Notes: generated by a model from the sequence alone, not told the origin. Shown: positions 42,127 through 53,528, counted from the first letter of the stretch. The stretch: 64,000 nucleotides of DNA from Leucaena leucocephala (GCA_037074615.1 CM073515.1:13415001-13479000); one strand, 5' to 3'. Made by a program: numbers and translations.

Positions 42127-43634
42127 AAGTTATTAATATTTATGAAAAGATTACGTAGTTGTAAACTTGTGAATTCTAATTATTATAATTGTATATTTAT
42201 AACTAGTGAATGACAGTGCCTTAATAATTACTTGTGAATATTATATTAGGAATAGGTATACTTTATCCATATAATTTTGTATTAGAAAAATTTAGATATG
42301 TTGGTAGCGAATCTTTTTTGGTTTTTATAGTTGTTAGTAGTGAATATTTGATTTTAATATCTCTTATAGTACCAACCATTCAAATAGTATTATATCAATA
42401 TATTAAAAAAAATTATCGGCTAACATATAAGAAGATAAATATATAATTTCTATTTGGAGTTCCTCTACATTATTATTATTTTTATAATTAGAATATATTA
42501 TATGAGCTTTGTTGGTAGAAGAAAACTCCACTTCAATAATTTTTGTGCTTTAAAAGGATCAGTCTCTAGCTATTAATTGATGCGACTCTATCAAAAAGAA
42601 TATATATTATGAGGAATGTTAAGAAATTCAAGTTTCAATGTTAACAAACCTTTAATTTGTCCTATCTTTTTAACCATTTAATATTGCCCAACTTTATAAT
42701 AAATAATCTTAGTGATATTATCTTGCCTAAACATTTAGTTTGAGGGTAGGAATTAATTTCATTCGGATCAAATTTTTTTCTCTCCTCCATCATCAAGTTT
42801 GATTTCTTCCTCCTTTGTTCACTACCATCTTGAGACATTTTTCAACTCAATAGTACTAAGTACCGAAGCAGTTGAAAAAAGCAGAGAGCTAACTTGTTGA
42901 AGATCGGAAGTGCATCGCATTGTTTCCCTCTTACCTTTTCCCTTTGATTTTTGTCTAATTGAAGAAGAGTTTTAGAAAGTGTAATCATTACCTCATCTTA
43001 ACTTGTCATTGGGCCTATTTTTATCATCATTCTATCGTCCATTGTGGTAAACAGCCCCTCTAACATTTTTCCTTTGGTTTTTGTCTAATTGAAGAAGATT
43101 TCAAAAGGTGTTCATACCAAAAAAAAAAAAAGATTTCAAAAGGTGTAGACATTCCTTTATCTTAACTCGATTGAACCTTTATAACAAAAAAAAAAAAAAA
43201 AAACTCCATGGAACCTATCGTTATCGTCATTGTGACATCCATTGCAATAAACTGCCCCTTTTGCCTTTAGTTTTTGTCTAGTTGAAGAAAAGTTTCCGTC
43301 GTTACTTTAAAGGAGCCAAACATGTTGAATACACTTGGAACAAAATTTCAATATAATTCAGTAAATCCACAAGGCATAAGAGCAAATGCTAAAGAAAATA
43401 TTCAAATTCATCTTCCACATTTATACCTATTTTGCATATTGTCACAGTTCTACAACAATAACAAACATTATCCTATTAAATAGTGTCAGGGATTACATGG
43501 TGTCATTATGCTTTATCATGACAATATTCATTCCTATTTTTTGTTTAAATAAGATTAACATGTTCATATTGAGTTTGCAAAATGAAGGGATAGTGAAAAA
43601 AATGCTTTCAACAGAGGATATTTAGAAAAAACAA
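42127..43634. other. Intergenic DNA with dispersed-block copy
   Basis: 42733-42945 repeats 4130-4340 (aattaatttcattcggatca, accgaagcagttgaaaaa, cttgttgaagatcgg). 42945-43290 contains the tandem-like unit also found at 24860-25160 (tttttgtctaattgaagaag). Two homopolymeric A tracts lie at 43118-43130 and 43183-43203. A 79-codon open frame at 43386-43625 has no recognisable domain. Confidence 0.35.
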
Positions 43635-43742
43635 TTATCCAACCTTGCCAATAACCATATCATTGACCCCTGCAATCAGAGAGGAAATATATGAGGGCCT
43701 GTAGAAAGCAAGAACAAGGGTTGCATCAACAATAACTGCAGG
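43635..43742 (-). pseudogene. Exon-like segment of an unknown gene (terminal exon)
   Basis: On the minus strand, after an acceptor-like gtttgtaacag, 35 codons read PAVIVDATLVLAFYRPSYIS and SLIAGVNDMVIGKVG and end with TAA. The frame is open where the other two contain stops, and the hydrophobic pattern looks protein-like. I do not recognise it. It may belong with the segment at 45311-45442 on the same strand. Confidence 0.35.
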
Positions 43743-45310
43743 CTGTTACAAACTACCAAGGAACATCAGAAATACTTCACAATGAATCTCATGATGTATA
43801 TTTAAAATTAAACAAATAAATAACACCCCAATTTTTAGGAATCTGGAATTTTTTCTATTTTCATATTTTTGAAGGGATGCAGAGGGATATAAAAATTTAA
43901 TCTTGAATGAAATGGTTAATTTACCAAGATTGTACTTACTTTACACAGCATAACAATGTTTTCAAATAGTACTGAAGTTATAGTACATTGAGTTAGAGCA
44001 CAAATCATTTACTGTGCAGAGGATCAGTGATGTTCACGTGAAGTTTTTGAAGAAAAAAAAAATCAAAGTCTCCACGCTGTACATGTGCAACCATATATGC
44101 ATGGGTTATGGGTATTAAGTGCGCTCTCTAAAATGTGGCATGAATAGATTTAGTGATACAACAAGTCAACAACAACAGCAACAACAAAATTTTTTTATAT
44201 ATATAGTAAATATTTAGCCATACAACAGACAAACCAGCCTGCATAAAAATGATATGAAAAAAAGTTGCAAATGTGTATTGCATAATAATCGACTAATATG
44301 CTTAGCTTCATAACAAGAACTTGTAAGTGCAATTTTGCAAGCCTGTGTTCATATGTATGTTAACCTGCTAATTTATATCCTTCAGAGGTACTTAAATTCA
44401 ATGCGCAAGACATTCCTGAATCAAATGAAAATCCCCTATATAGCTAGAAACTGAACCATTCTTAATATTACTGTTGAATGGTTAACAGAACATGCAAACA
44501 AGAAATAACTTCGTTTGAATTACACCCACTTCATCTGAAATCCATATATGCCATCTTTTCCATATCTGAAATGGATACGTGCACTACTGAGATTCAATCC
44601 TACAGCTTGCAAATCATAAAAAAGCTAACATGCAACAACCAGTTTTATCTCACTAAGTAAAATTAGCTATTACTCTATCATCAGGCTCCATCCACTACTA
44701 TTCCAAAAAGGAAAAAAAGAAGAAGAAGCAAAGTACAGAAAACATAGAAGACGAAAATAAAAAGCAAAAGGTGGGGAAAACCAACAAGTAAAAGGGACAA
44801 AAACAATCTGCTATTGCCCAGTAGTTCATACAAAGTAAACAATCTTGCCTCCTGATTGAAGTAATAGTATGATACAAAAGAAATAAAAAATTAAAGTAAC
44901 AAATGTTGAAATTTACTTTCTAGCTACCAAGATGTTAGATACTGTAATATACCTAATAAAATAAATCACAGGAATAACAACCTATAATATGAGGACTTCA
45001 AGATGAGTTCATCCGTTTTTTATATTCAACAAAGAAATATAATCCAACATGCTTCAAAGTTCAAAGAAAACAAAGACAACTAGCAAGTTAAGTCTTTGAG
45101 CTAACATGAAAAAACAGTTTCGCTGATATAATAGGTATGATGATAATCTAAGCCCATCCCTTCCAGCAGAATTCAACATGGTGAATTTACTGCTCTTTTC
45201 ATTGTCTTTATATAAAGGTAATGCTAGTATTAATACATATACCATACATTTCCATCTTCCTTAAATATAAGGTAATGATAGTATTCAGATTATTTTTATC
45301 ATGCCTTTAC
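43743..45310. other. Non-coding DNA, possibly intronic
   Basis: Lies between two exon-like segments on the minus strand. No further coding-like block was found. A CAA-rich run (acaacaacagcaacaac) lies near 44165. Composition is less AT-biased than the surrounding repeats, which fits intron or untranslated DNA of a former gene. Confidence 0.3.
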
Positions 45311-45442
45311 CTAAGAACGTGCCAAGCATAAACTGATACTTGAAATGATGGGCATTCATATCCTTGCAGTTTTCTAATATACTCAAAGCTATTGGAGGAT
45401 AAACTCTGGTGAATGCTACGGAAGGGCCTGAACACTGTGGCC
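45311..45442 (-). pseudogene. Exon-like segment of an unknown gene
   Basis: On the minus strand, bordered by acceptor ctgttaatag and donor ttag|gtaaag, the 132-bp segment codes ATVFRPFRSIHQSLSSNSFE and YIRKLQGYECPSFQVSVYAW before the donor. The clean splice signals and open frame support an exon. The family is not recognised. It lies downstream of the prohibitin pseudogene on the same strand, so it could be part of a neighbouring gene or an alternative 3' region. Confidence 0.35.
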
Positions 45443-45756
45443 CTATTAACAGAACCAAATATCAGAGTGCATTCATTATTTTAATATTTTAATTTATATG
45501 GAAAGCCACTCAGAGGTTCACCACAATATCTCAAATCCAAAATTGCTCGACCAGTGTGGTTAAAGTCGGTAACTATATGTATCCTAAAATCATAAATCAA
45601 GATGAAACGTAATAAAGAACAACTAAATCAAGGCAACAAATAAGATAAGGAAAAAGATTGTGAATCAAGCAGAAAACACACAACTATGTACCAAAAATAA
45701 AAGCCAAGACACATGAAACAATAATAAAAAACAATAAACTGGCAAGATTACCGGCA

Positions 45757-46682
45757 TCACCGTGAAGAGTTAAGAGCCATGACCAAATTCTGGCCACCAG
45801 GAAGGTAGGCTGCATCAGGCGACTTGGCCAAATTTGAAGCCACCTCCCTGGATGCCTCGATCCTCCTTAGCTCAATCAGCCCTGTACCGGCAGCCGCTGT
45901 TGCATCTGAAATTACCTTAACAGATTCACTCCCTCAGCTCTAATAATGGCAGCCCTCCTTTCCTGCTCAGCCTTCATCACCACGAACTTGGACCTCTCTG
46001 CCTCTTGTTGAGCCACCCGCTTCTGCTCCACGGCCCTTGAAAACTCAGCACCATATGACAAATGCGTAAAGGCGACCTGTGTAAATATCAGAAAATCAGT
46101 ATGTGAATTTCCATTCTTCAACTTATATTAACCCGAACAGAATTTGGATCAAAATTAAATAACCATACATACATCATCAATAACTATGTTGAAGTCCTCA
46201 GCTCGCCGTATCAATGTCTCGCGAACAAGAGCCGAAACAGGGGACGTTTCGTCAAGAGCTGATCAGCATTTAATTGAGCAACCACTGCTTTCAAGACTTC
46301 ATTTCCAATTGAAGAAAGAACCTTCTCGTCGTACTCAAGACCAAGATTCTGTACAATCACTGGGAGGCGAGCGGTGTCGGGACGAGAGAGGAGACGGAGG
46401 GTGAGGTTGACCATCTGCAAGTCCTTGGTGCCAGATATGGAAGAGAAGGTGTGAGGGCGTGTGAGAATGTCCAAATGTAAGGCTTCTGGACCCAAGGGAT
46501 GAGAAAATGCGTTCCCTCGCCAACGGTTTCGTCAAGAATGCCCCAGAAACGGTCAAAGAGAACGGTACGTTGGATACCGGCGACGGTGTAGAGGCAGGAG
46601 TTAACGACGGTTGAGCGGCACTGAGGCCGAAGGCGGCGAGTGCAATGTACGTGAGGAATGAAACAGCTGCTTGGCTATCCAT
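45757..46682 (-). pseudogene. PHB: Prohibitin (PHB3/4-type) pseudogene with one intron
   Basis: Minus strand, ATG at 46682: MDSQAAVSFLTYIALAAFGL; then in other frames TVVNSCLYTV, LFDRFWGILDETVGEGTHFL, RPHTFSSISGTKDLQMVNLT, LGLEYDEKVLSSIGNEVLKA, VSALVRETLIRRAEDFNIVI, an intron (46172-46077, gtatgt...acag), then THLSYGAEFSRAVEQKRVAQ, QEAERSKFVVMKAEQERRAA and finally IELRRIEASREVASNLAKSP, stop at 45757. This is the order of a mitochondrial inner-membrane prohibitin (N-terminal anchor, PHB domain, coiled coil). At least four small deletions shift the frame (about 46615, 46480, 46250 and 45935), so no full protein can be made. The retained intron shows a DNA-level duplication rather than a retrocopy. 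The shared sequence is still close to the family, so decay is recent. A MITE lies about 115 bp upstream of the ATG. Confidence 0.85.
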
Positions 46683-46796
46683 TCCATGGAGATTGCTCTG
46701 ATACTGAGGAGGAGGAGGAGAAGAAGAAGAAGAAGAAAGGAATAGAAAAGGAAGAGAGGGGATCTATGTAAGTGTGAGAGGGGTTTTACACTTTTA

Positions 46797-47244
46797 GGGC
46801 ATATTTAGTATAAGATAAATGGAGGTGGAGAAAGTGAAAATATAAATGAAATCTTTTATTTCTGTTATTTGGTATAATGAAAGTTAACTTTTATTTTTCT
46901 TTCTAATATTTTGAGTAATTTTAATTTTATTCACTTCTATTTTTATTTTAAATATTTTGGGCAATTTTAGTTCCATAAAAAAAGTTGAGAAATGAAATTA
47001 TGGGAGTTGAAGTGAAATATTTTAAACTATTTTACTTCAGTTATCAAATTCCTAGACAACTTTAACTCTTCTCAAGTTATAAAAAAATATTTTGGATCTT
47101 TTTACCCCAATTTATAAAAAAATATACATCAGTTTTATACTCATTTCCATTTTACCAAACAAACTTTTAAAGTCCATTTTCAACCTAATTCCATTTCTTC
47201 TTCCACTTCTATAAAAAAACTCTTCAATCCTATCAAACGTACCA
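46797..47244. mobile_element. Tourist-like MITE upstream of the prohibitin pseudogene
   Basis: A 448-bp AT-rich element with ends gggcatatttagtata and tatcaaacgtacca (imperfect inverted repeats) and TTA on both sides (46794-46796 and 47245-47247). Its interior does not match the other MITE family here, so it is a separate one. It sits in what would be the promoter of the prohibitin copy. Confidence 0.65.
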
Positions 47245-47311
47245 TTACTTCTTCTATTCGTAGCAAAACCCTAGTCTGGCTTTCACAATAGGGAAATGAT
47301 ATTTTTTGTCA

Positions 47312-47407
47312 GACAGGAAAGTTTCAATAGGTTTTTTTATATAAAATTGTTTGGAAAGCCCTTTCCAAAAAATTTTATATAAAAAAACCTATTGAAACCT
47401 TCTTGTC
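47312..47407. repeat. Near-perfect 96-bp palindrome
   Basis: Arms 47312-47358 and 47361-47407 (47 bp each) are inverse copies with three mismatches, separated by two bases. The core word is gtttcaataggtttttttat. The arm word gaaggtttcaatagg occurs a third time at 47579-47593. Transcription through it would give a long hairpin with a minimal loop. No flanking duplication was identified. Confidence 0.85.
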
Positions 47408-47422
47408 CCTCTCTTCCTCCTA

Positions 47423-47560
47423 GGTGATACCAATGTCGAGCAAAACGAGTTGTTAATTTCCTTCAGGGGTGAACCTAAGTACCCAAGAGTTAGAATGCAT
47501 TCCCAAGTGCCGCAACTAGAACCATAACAGAGCAGTACTCCCTATGATCGAATACGCTCT
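47423..47560. repeat. Dispersed ~140-bp repeat, copy 1 (copy 2 at 51287-51425)
   Basis: Shared wording in the same order with 51287-51425: aacctaagtacccaagag, ttcccaagtgccgcaacta, tccctatgatcgaat. Its nature is unknown; it lies directly after the palindrome here but not at the second site. Confidence 0.5.
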
Positions 47561-47689
47561 AAAGTGGTACTCCCTAAGAAGGTTTCAATAGGCTTTTATT
47601 TTTGAACTTTGTGTACACATCATGGGCCCTTGTCTTTTGGTCAAAGATTGGCCACTTCAATCAATCATCAACTATATTCTTGCTAATGA

Positions 47690-47868
47690 GAGTTGGCACA
47701 TATGGTAAGGAATCAATTTGTATCACACAAGGATATAAGTTCAATTCCCTCTACTGTTGTGATGGCTCATTTGGTAGATGATCTTGTAAGTCCCTTGGAG
47801 TCACACCCTGGCCTTGGTGGTAGACCGATACTGAACCTACCTAAATTTTTATACCAAAAAAGCAATTA
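47690..47868 (+). repeat. SINE-like element with A and B box
   Basis: A box-like tggcacatatgg (47694-47705) and B box-like aagttcaattcc (47737-47748) have the spacing of an internal RNA polymerase III promoter in a tRNA-derived SINE. They are followed by about 110 bp of unrelated sequence ending in an A-rich ataccaaaaaag. No second copy or target duplication was found in the window. Confidence 0.45.
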
Positions 47869-47986
47869 TATTCTTAAATTTTTTAAAATATTGTAATATA
47901 CAATTTAGTTAAACTAGATACCTAATTAATATTGTGTCTCTACATGATATTATATTCTATAATTGTTTGAACGAACCTTGAACTAA

Positions 47987-48782
47987 GGGCTCATTTGGAT
48001 AAGATTTTAAAAAATAGCTATAGAAAAAATGGGTTTTGGACATCTTCTGTATAATCTTTTATAGAGAAGATCTTATGGAAAAAAGTAGTTTTTAATAAAT
48101 GAGTGTTTTGATGGTTATTATCAAAAGGAGTTTTGTTATCGATAAATTACCAAAAAGGATGAGATAAAAAATATTTTGACCACTATTCATCATCTTCAGC
48201 TGTCCAGTCTCCCTAGCTCCACCGACCTCCACAAGGTTGCACATAACAGAGAAGACCAGAGACGAAGGAGAAAAAAAGAGCTCAGACCAGGACCTCTTGA
48301 CCTTAGATTTGCAGCTGCGAAGACTAGAGACACCTGCTTCTTCTTTCTTAGCGTCGATGACCAGTGACATCTATTTCTTTTTCTTTCTTCCTTCTTTCAA
48401 TAGATTGTAGGTCATCATCACCAGCGACATTTACTTCCTCCTTTGGTGATGATGACCTACAATCTCGCTTCCTTCTTTCTTCCCGTAGGACAAAAATGCC
48501 AGTAGAGAGGAGATGTTAGAGCAGAGAGAGGAGAGAGAGATGAGAAGAGAGAAGAGAGTGTCAGAAAAAAGTAGGATAAAATAGTAATTGATTAGTTTAT
48601 AAGTTCTTTTATTGTTCCAGAAGTTATTCTCAAGAGTTTATTCAAAATCATGGTTTTAAATTATGGTTTGTTCTATAAACTCTTTTGGATAAAGTAACTG
48701 TTTATTTTAAAAAAAATTAAAACTAAGATTTGTGTCATAAGTTCTTTTAAAACTTAAGTTTAGGGTTTATCCAAATAGGCAC
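47987..48782. mobile_element. Tourist-like MITE, copy E (best-preserved ends)
   Basis: The ends gggctcatttggataa and ttatccaaataggcac are 16-bp inverted repeats with a few mismatches, and TAA lies on both sides (47984-47986 and 48783-48785). This is the textbook target site of PIF/Harbinger elements. Internal subterminal text matches the Harbinger element at 15815-20918 and the other MITE copies. The interior contains a direct or inverted repeat (catcatcaccagcgacattt near 48415 and gatgatgacctacaatctc). Confidence 0.8.
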
Positions 48783-48814
48783 TAAGAAGTCTAAGAAAGC
48801 AATAAGTCTATAGA

Positions 48815-49225
48815 GTGTTTGGATATTGTTGGGAGGAAGCTTATATGATATAAAGCTAATTTTATATTGGACATGTTTAGATAAGAGTTTATAAAAACTT
48901 TTATGAAAAATAAGAATGTTTGAACAGCTTTTAGAAAAAGTCTTTTGGAGAAGAGCTTATAGAAAAAAGTGATTTTACATAAATGAGTGTTTGAATAGTT
49001 ATTACTAAAAGAATTTTTGTAATTAGAAAATTACTAAAAAGTGTATGATTTTATTAAAAGTAGGAGATAGGAGAGAAGGTGGAGAAGAGAGAGGAGAGAG
49101 GAGAGAGGAGAGAGGAGAAGTGTAAAAAAATAAAGGTAAAATAGTAATTAGTTAGTCTATAAGTATTTTTACTATTTTAAAAGTTAGCCTCCGTAAATAG
49201 GTTTTTCAAAAGCTAGTCTCAACAC
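48815..49225. mobile_element. Tourist-like MITE, copy F (partial)
   Basis: Shares agtgtttggatat, gagtttataaaaact, ataaatgagtgtttgaatag and gtaattagttagtctataag with the family and has a run of gagaggagagaggaga at 49085-49120. The right end is missing or joined to the LRR receptor-like remnant at 49226, so it is truncated. Confidence 0.55.
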
Positions 49226-49750
49226 CTGAAGAAATATTTGGCCTTATTGGATTGCAATCTTTGAACTTGTCCCATAATTATCTTGAGGGAAGCATACCAA
49301 ATGAGATTGCAACTTGAAAAATTTGGAGTCTCTTGATCTCGCAGGCAATGGACTTTCGGGTGAAATTCCTCGAAGCATGGCTGAATTGTCTTTTCTAGGA
49401 AATTTGAGCCTCTCCTTCAACAATTTCACGGGGAAGATCCATCAGGAAAGTAACTCAACTTCAAGGGTTTGATATGAAAAGCTATATTGGGAATCCTCAA
49501 CTATGTGGAGCTCCACTTCCAAAGAGCTGCAAAGACAAAGATGTGACATCCATTGAAGGAAATGATAGTCAAATAGATGAATTCTATCTTACTTCTATAT
49601 TGGGATGGGAATTGGATTTGCCACAGCCTTCTGCGGAGTCTATGGTCATTTTCTTCAACAATAATTTCAAACATTCTTACTTTAGTTTCTCATATCGCAT
49701 CAAAGACAAACTTTCTATGATCATCTTTGAGATGAATCGTTATAACTGAA
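49226..49750 (+). pseudogene. LRR receptor-like protein C-terminal remnant
   Basis: Reads IGLQSLNLSHNYLEGSIPNE, then with a frameshift KNLESLDLAGNGLSGEIPRS, MAELSFLGNLSLSFNNFTGK, and SYIGNPQLCGAPLPKSCKD, then an acidic linker and FKHSYFSFSYRIKDKLSMII. This is the C-terminal order of plant receptor-like proteins: last leucine-rich repeats (L-x-x-L-x-L-S-x-N-x-x-x-G-x-I-P), the capping segment GNxxLCGxPLP, an acidic juxtamembrane stretch, a membrane helix and a short basic tail. The membrane helix (GMGIGFATAFCGVYG) is in a different frame, bracketed by two shifts that compensate. At least three frame changes make it a pseudogene. Only about 170 of the usual 700-1000 residues remain; its 5' side is lost at a MITE. 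Confidence 0.8.
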
Positions 49751-50411
49751 AATTGGCACTATGGTGAGTTAAACAAACTTGTTATTTTTATTTTAATTAA
49801 CTGTGGTTTTCTTATTGTTTGAATGATTCAATTCTAGTATATTTCTCTATTCATATAATGCATGCCGTAGATTAGATGAATTTGATTATATTGTGCAGGT
49901 TCTTGCTGTGCATACTTCCCATATGCCTAAAGTGGCGTTACCGAAGACATTATTAATGAAGCATAGTTTTTTTTCCTTTTTAAATCGGTTTGGTTTTCTT
50001 CATGCTAATGCGGTCTGTACCCTTAATTAATTAAATATGTGTTATTTAGTAAATGGGAAATGTTTCATGTTAATAATCAAGCAAATAGAAATAATTTAAA
50101 ATTTTCAGGTTTAATTGGATATATATCATATGAAAAAAGAAAGGCATATTAGTGCAAAGTGCGGAATATTCTTTATCTATGTCATTTAGTTTGAACCTGT
50201 GTAAAATGCATTCCGTTATAAATGACTATTGATAGATATTCTATCATGGATAATTTCGTAATTTTCTTATTGAACCTCAAATTTGTTGTTTGTTTTAATT
50301 TTTAAAAAAACTTAGGTCAAGTTACTTATAATTCATAGATGAATTTATAAATATATATAAGTATTTTAAAAGCTAACAATAACAAAATAATAAGTGTGGT
50401 TAGAAAATGTA
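49751..50411. other. Intergenic DNA after the LRR remnant
   Basis: May include the former 3' untranslated region (an intron-like gttcttgctgtgcatactt near 49897). No gene or repeat with clear ends seen. Confidence 0.3.
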
Positions 50412-50935
50412 GTGTGTGTTTGGATAATATTTTAGAAATAGGCTTATGAAAAAAATGGCTTTTAGGCAGCTTATAGAAAATGGATTTTAGAGAAGAGTTT
50501 ATAAAAAAAGTTGTTTTAAATAAATGAGTATTTAGATAGTTATTTCTAAAAGTACTTTTATTATTAGTAAATTATGAAAAAATGTATGAGTATTAAATGA
50601 GGAGAGATATTAAGATGAGAGAGGAGTGAGGGTGTAAGAAAAGAAAAGAGAGATGGTGTAAGAAAAAGTAGGAGAGAGGAGAGAGAGTGTAAAAAAAGTA
50701 GGAGAGATAGTGTAAGAAAAAGTATGGGTAATATAGTAATTGGTTAGTTCATAAGCTCTCTTGCTGTTCCATAAGATACTCTGACCAGCTTATCTGAAAC
50801 CTTAATTTTAAACCATAATTTATTCCAAAAGCCCATTTGAATAAATATGACTGTTTGTTTTGAAATTTTTTCAAACTTAAATTTTGCCCAAAAAGGCTTT
50901 TAAAACCATAGTTTCCAATGAAACCAAATAGACCC
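50412..50935. mobile_element. Tourist-like MITE, copy G
   Basis: Ends gtgtgtgtttggata and gaaaccaaatagaccc are inverted repeats; flanks are gta (left) and tta (right), a one-mismatch 3-bp duplication. Subterminal text matches copy E and the Harbinger ends (cttatctgaaaccttaattt, aaatatgactgtttgtttt). A tandem stretch of gtaagaaaaagtaggagag repeats lies at 50630-50720. Confidence 0.7.
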
Positions 50936-51898
50936 TTAATCTAATAGATATACAAATTTGACTAAGCTTTGTCAAACAAAGTTTTCTATTTTTGAAATCA
51001 GTAGAAATATTTTTTTTTAAAAAAATGATAAAATTATACGATTCTTCTTTATTCAAATTTACACATTTATTATTTTTTTAAAAAAATACACAATATTTTT
51101 AGTTATGTTAGATGAATTGGAAGCCAAATGTTTACACACACTCCCACCCCTTTAATATGAGATTTTTATATGACCCATTAATATGAGATTCAGCCACTAG
51201 AACATTTTTGTTTTGGTATACAAGGTTTTGGAAGAAGGTTATGTTCACTTATAATCTAAGGGTAAGGTGAAGTTTTCCTTATTCTTAAGTGATAATAATG
51301 TTGCATAGGGCGAGCCGTCAATTACTTTTAGGTATAAACCTAAATACTCAAAAGATATGATATTTTCCCAGTTGCCGCAACTGAAACTGCAATAAAATGA
51401 TATTTCTTATGGATCAAATATATTTTAATTGTCATATCTCACCCCTCACTAGTTGAACCTATAGAAGACGATAGGTAGCTACTAGAATATTAAATAAATA
51501 AAGGTAAAGTAGTGGCCTTCATTTGCTTATGGTACTTTATTTGGGCCAAACGCTCTTTTTTAATTTCTCACTCAGAGTTAGCAAATTTATTCTCTATATC
51601 CAATAATGGTTAATTCAGTTAAAAGGATTTGGTATACCTATTAGGCTTAATACAATTAACATTTAATCGCCTTAAAAATAGAAGGATTTTCCATAAAGGA
51701 TTTTTTATTAGTTCCTTTAAAAGCCAAAGTTTTACAAACTTTGTAATATCAAAAGGGTTCTTCTTTTTCGAAAAGAATGGAATTTTCTTTAAAAAAAATT
51801 AAAATTGATAACTAAATTCTTTTTCCTCAAAGTTAAACTTGGTATAAATACTTAAACCTCATTCAAATACTTTGAATAAACTTAAAGACTCAGGTTTT
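50936..51898. other. Intergenic DNA with a dispersed repeat copy
   Basis: 51287-51425 is the second copy of the repeat at 47423-47560. The rest is AT-rich with no coding-like frame. The last five bases (ataag, 51899-51903) belong to the Athila target duplication. Confidence 0.35.
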
Positions 51899-51903
51899 AT
51901 AAG

Positions 51904-53507
51904 TGACAAACCCATATTTTTATACATTTATTCATATCATTTTAGTGGGTTTTTATCAACATTGTGTTCCTTAATTATATTATTTGTGCACTAATTGAAT
52001 TAATATGCCTTATATTAAATTAGTGTTTAACAACAGTATAATTGTCATATTTTTATTATTTCTCCCAATCAATTATTTTTCGAAGAAAAGATATTACATC
52101 GTTTTAATTTTTTATTTCAAAAATTTAGGAGAAATCAGAACTTACAAATGACAACAAAGGATTACGGTTTCATAAATTGCAAATGAGGACTCATGGGCCA
52201 AACTTTACAGTTTAGCCCATTAGGTTTTGCTTTTTTGCTTTTTGTCTTTTGCTTTTAAGAAGGAGACGCACACACACATGGGAGGTGGCGGCTGAATTAG
52301 AAAAGGGAATTGATTAAAAAAAGAAAATACACACACGCCGCAAGAACCAAAGGAAAGAATTGAAAAAGCAAAGAAAGGCGTACGCACAGTGGCGGCCACG
52401 CAATTGAATTGCAAAAAGGAACAATAGCACTCACACGCGAGACGCTGCACGGAGAAGAAAGCTACCAATTCTCTCATCATCATCCACCCACCATCTCTAT
52501 ATCTTCTTCGCGGCAGTGACGGACGGAGAAGTGAACAGAAGGCAGCAACCAGCAATAGCGTTTAGTGAAAGCAACAGTAAGGCAGCAACAATGAAGGCAG
52601 AGATGATAGCATGGATTTCTGTGACTATGCGTGGCTAAATTCATCCTAATTCTCTAATTCAATAGCAAGGGTTTGAGCTTGGGATCTCAAAGGGGAGTAT
52701 AAGTACTCTAATTCTCTATCCAATAATTATATTATGACTCCTAGGTCTTAGGATTAATTTTATAATTATTAAGAATATTTAGAATGATTTATTTGTATTT
52801 ATTGAGGATTATTATGACTGGATTTTTGCTTGACATTTGACATTAATATTTAATTAACTTTAATTTCATTTACTTTGATCTGGGTCAGACATTGTATTGA
52901 GATTATCGTGAATATTTTGTGATTTTTCAAGGTGGCTTGAATTATTGGATCGTTGTATCTCTTGTTGGCTTAAATTCTATTTTATAAATTATTGAGTTAT
53001 AATTAAGCATTAGTTTTTAATATCTTTAGTCCTATTTTATTATTCTGGTAGCAGTTAATAAATTAGGACTTAGAAAATATTTTGTGACAATTCGAGGTGG
53101 CTCGGTTGTTGGATTAAAAGTTTAATTATAATTCTTAATTCATTGTTTATAACTCTCATCTTTTGAAGCTATGATTGCCTGCGTTATTGGATTGGAGAAT
53201 TGCTTTTATTATTATTAATCACCCTTGAGTTTATTCTATTCACTTATTATCATTCATTATTCCTTTCTTTAAACCAAAAATACCAAAAATATTTTATTTA
53301 AATCTATTTTTAATTAATTGCATTTAGTTGTTAGTCAATCAAAACAAATCCCATTTTCTAATTTAGGTTGCATTGCATTTAGTTACTTAGGAATTTAATT
53401 TCTCATTTTGGCTCCTTAGAGAGAACGACCCAAGGTTACACTATACGCAATCCTTGGTTTAAAATTTTGAAGTAACCCCAAGGCGACATCGGTTATAGGT
53501 TGTTTCA
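51904..53507 (+). repeat. Athila 5' LTR
   Basis: 1604 bp, tgacaaaccc...ttgtttca. Within the second half a motif recurs three times (52916-52955, 53078-53115, about 53165-53195): caaggtggcttgaattattg, cgaggtggctcggttgttgg and cctgcgttattggattgg. Confidence 0.93.
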
Positions 53508-53509
53508 AG

Positions 53510-53528
53510 TGGTGCCGTTACCGGGGAG
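53510..53528 (+). promoter_or_regulatory. Primer-binding site (tRNA-Asp type)
   Basis: tggtgccgttaccggggag lies two bases after the 5' LTR and differs at two positions from the expected complement of plant tRNA-Asp (tggcgccgttgccggggaa type). Both differences are C/G to T/A changes. Confidence 0.8.

Noticed and set aside
52220..52555. A 111-codon minus-strand open frame in the Athila LTR, repeated at 61802-62137
   Set aside because: It is present twice only because the LTR is duplicated. It has low-complexity ends and no recognised domain, and there is no promoter evidence.
53081..53120. CRISPR-like or phage-like spaced repeats anywhere in the window
   Set aside because: Spaced repeats here are LTR, MITE or CACTA motifs in a plant nuclear context; no array with regular spacers exists.
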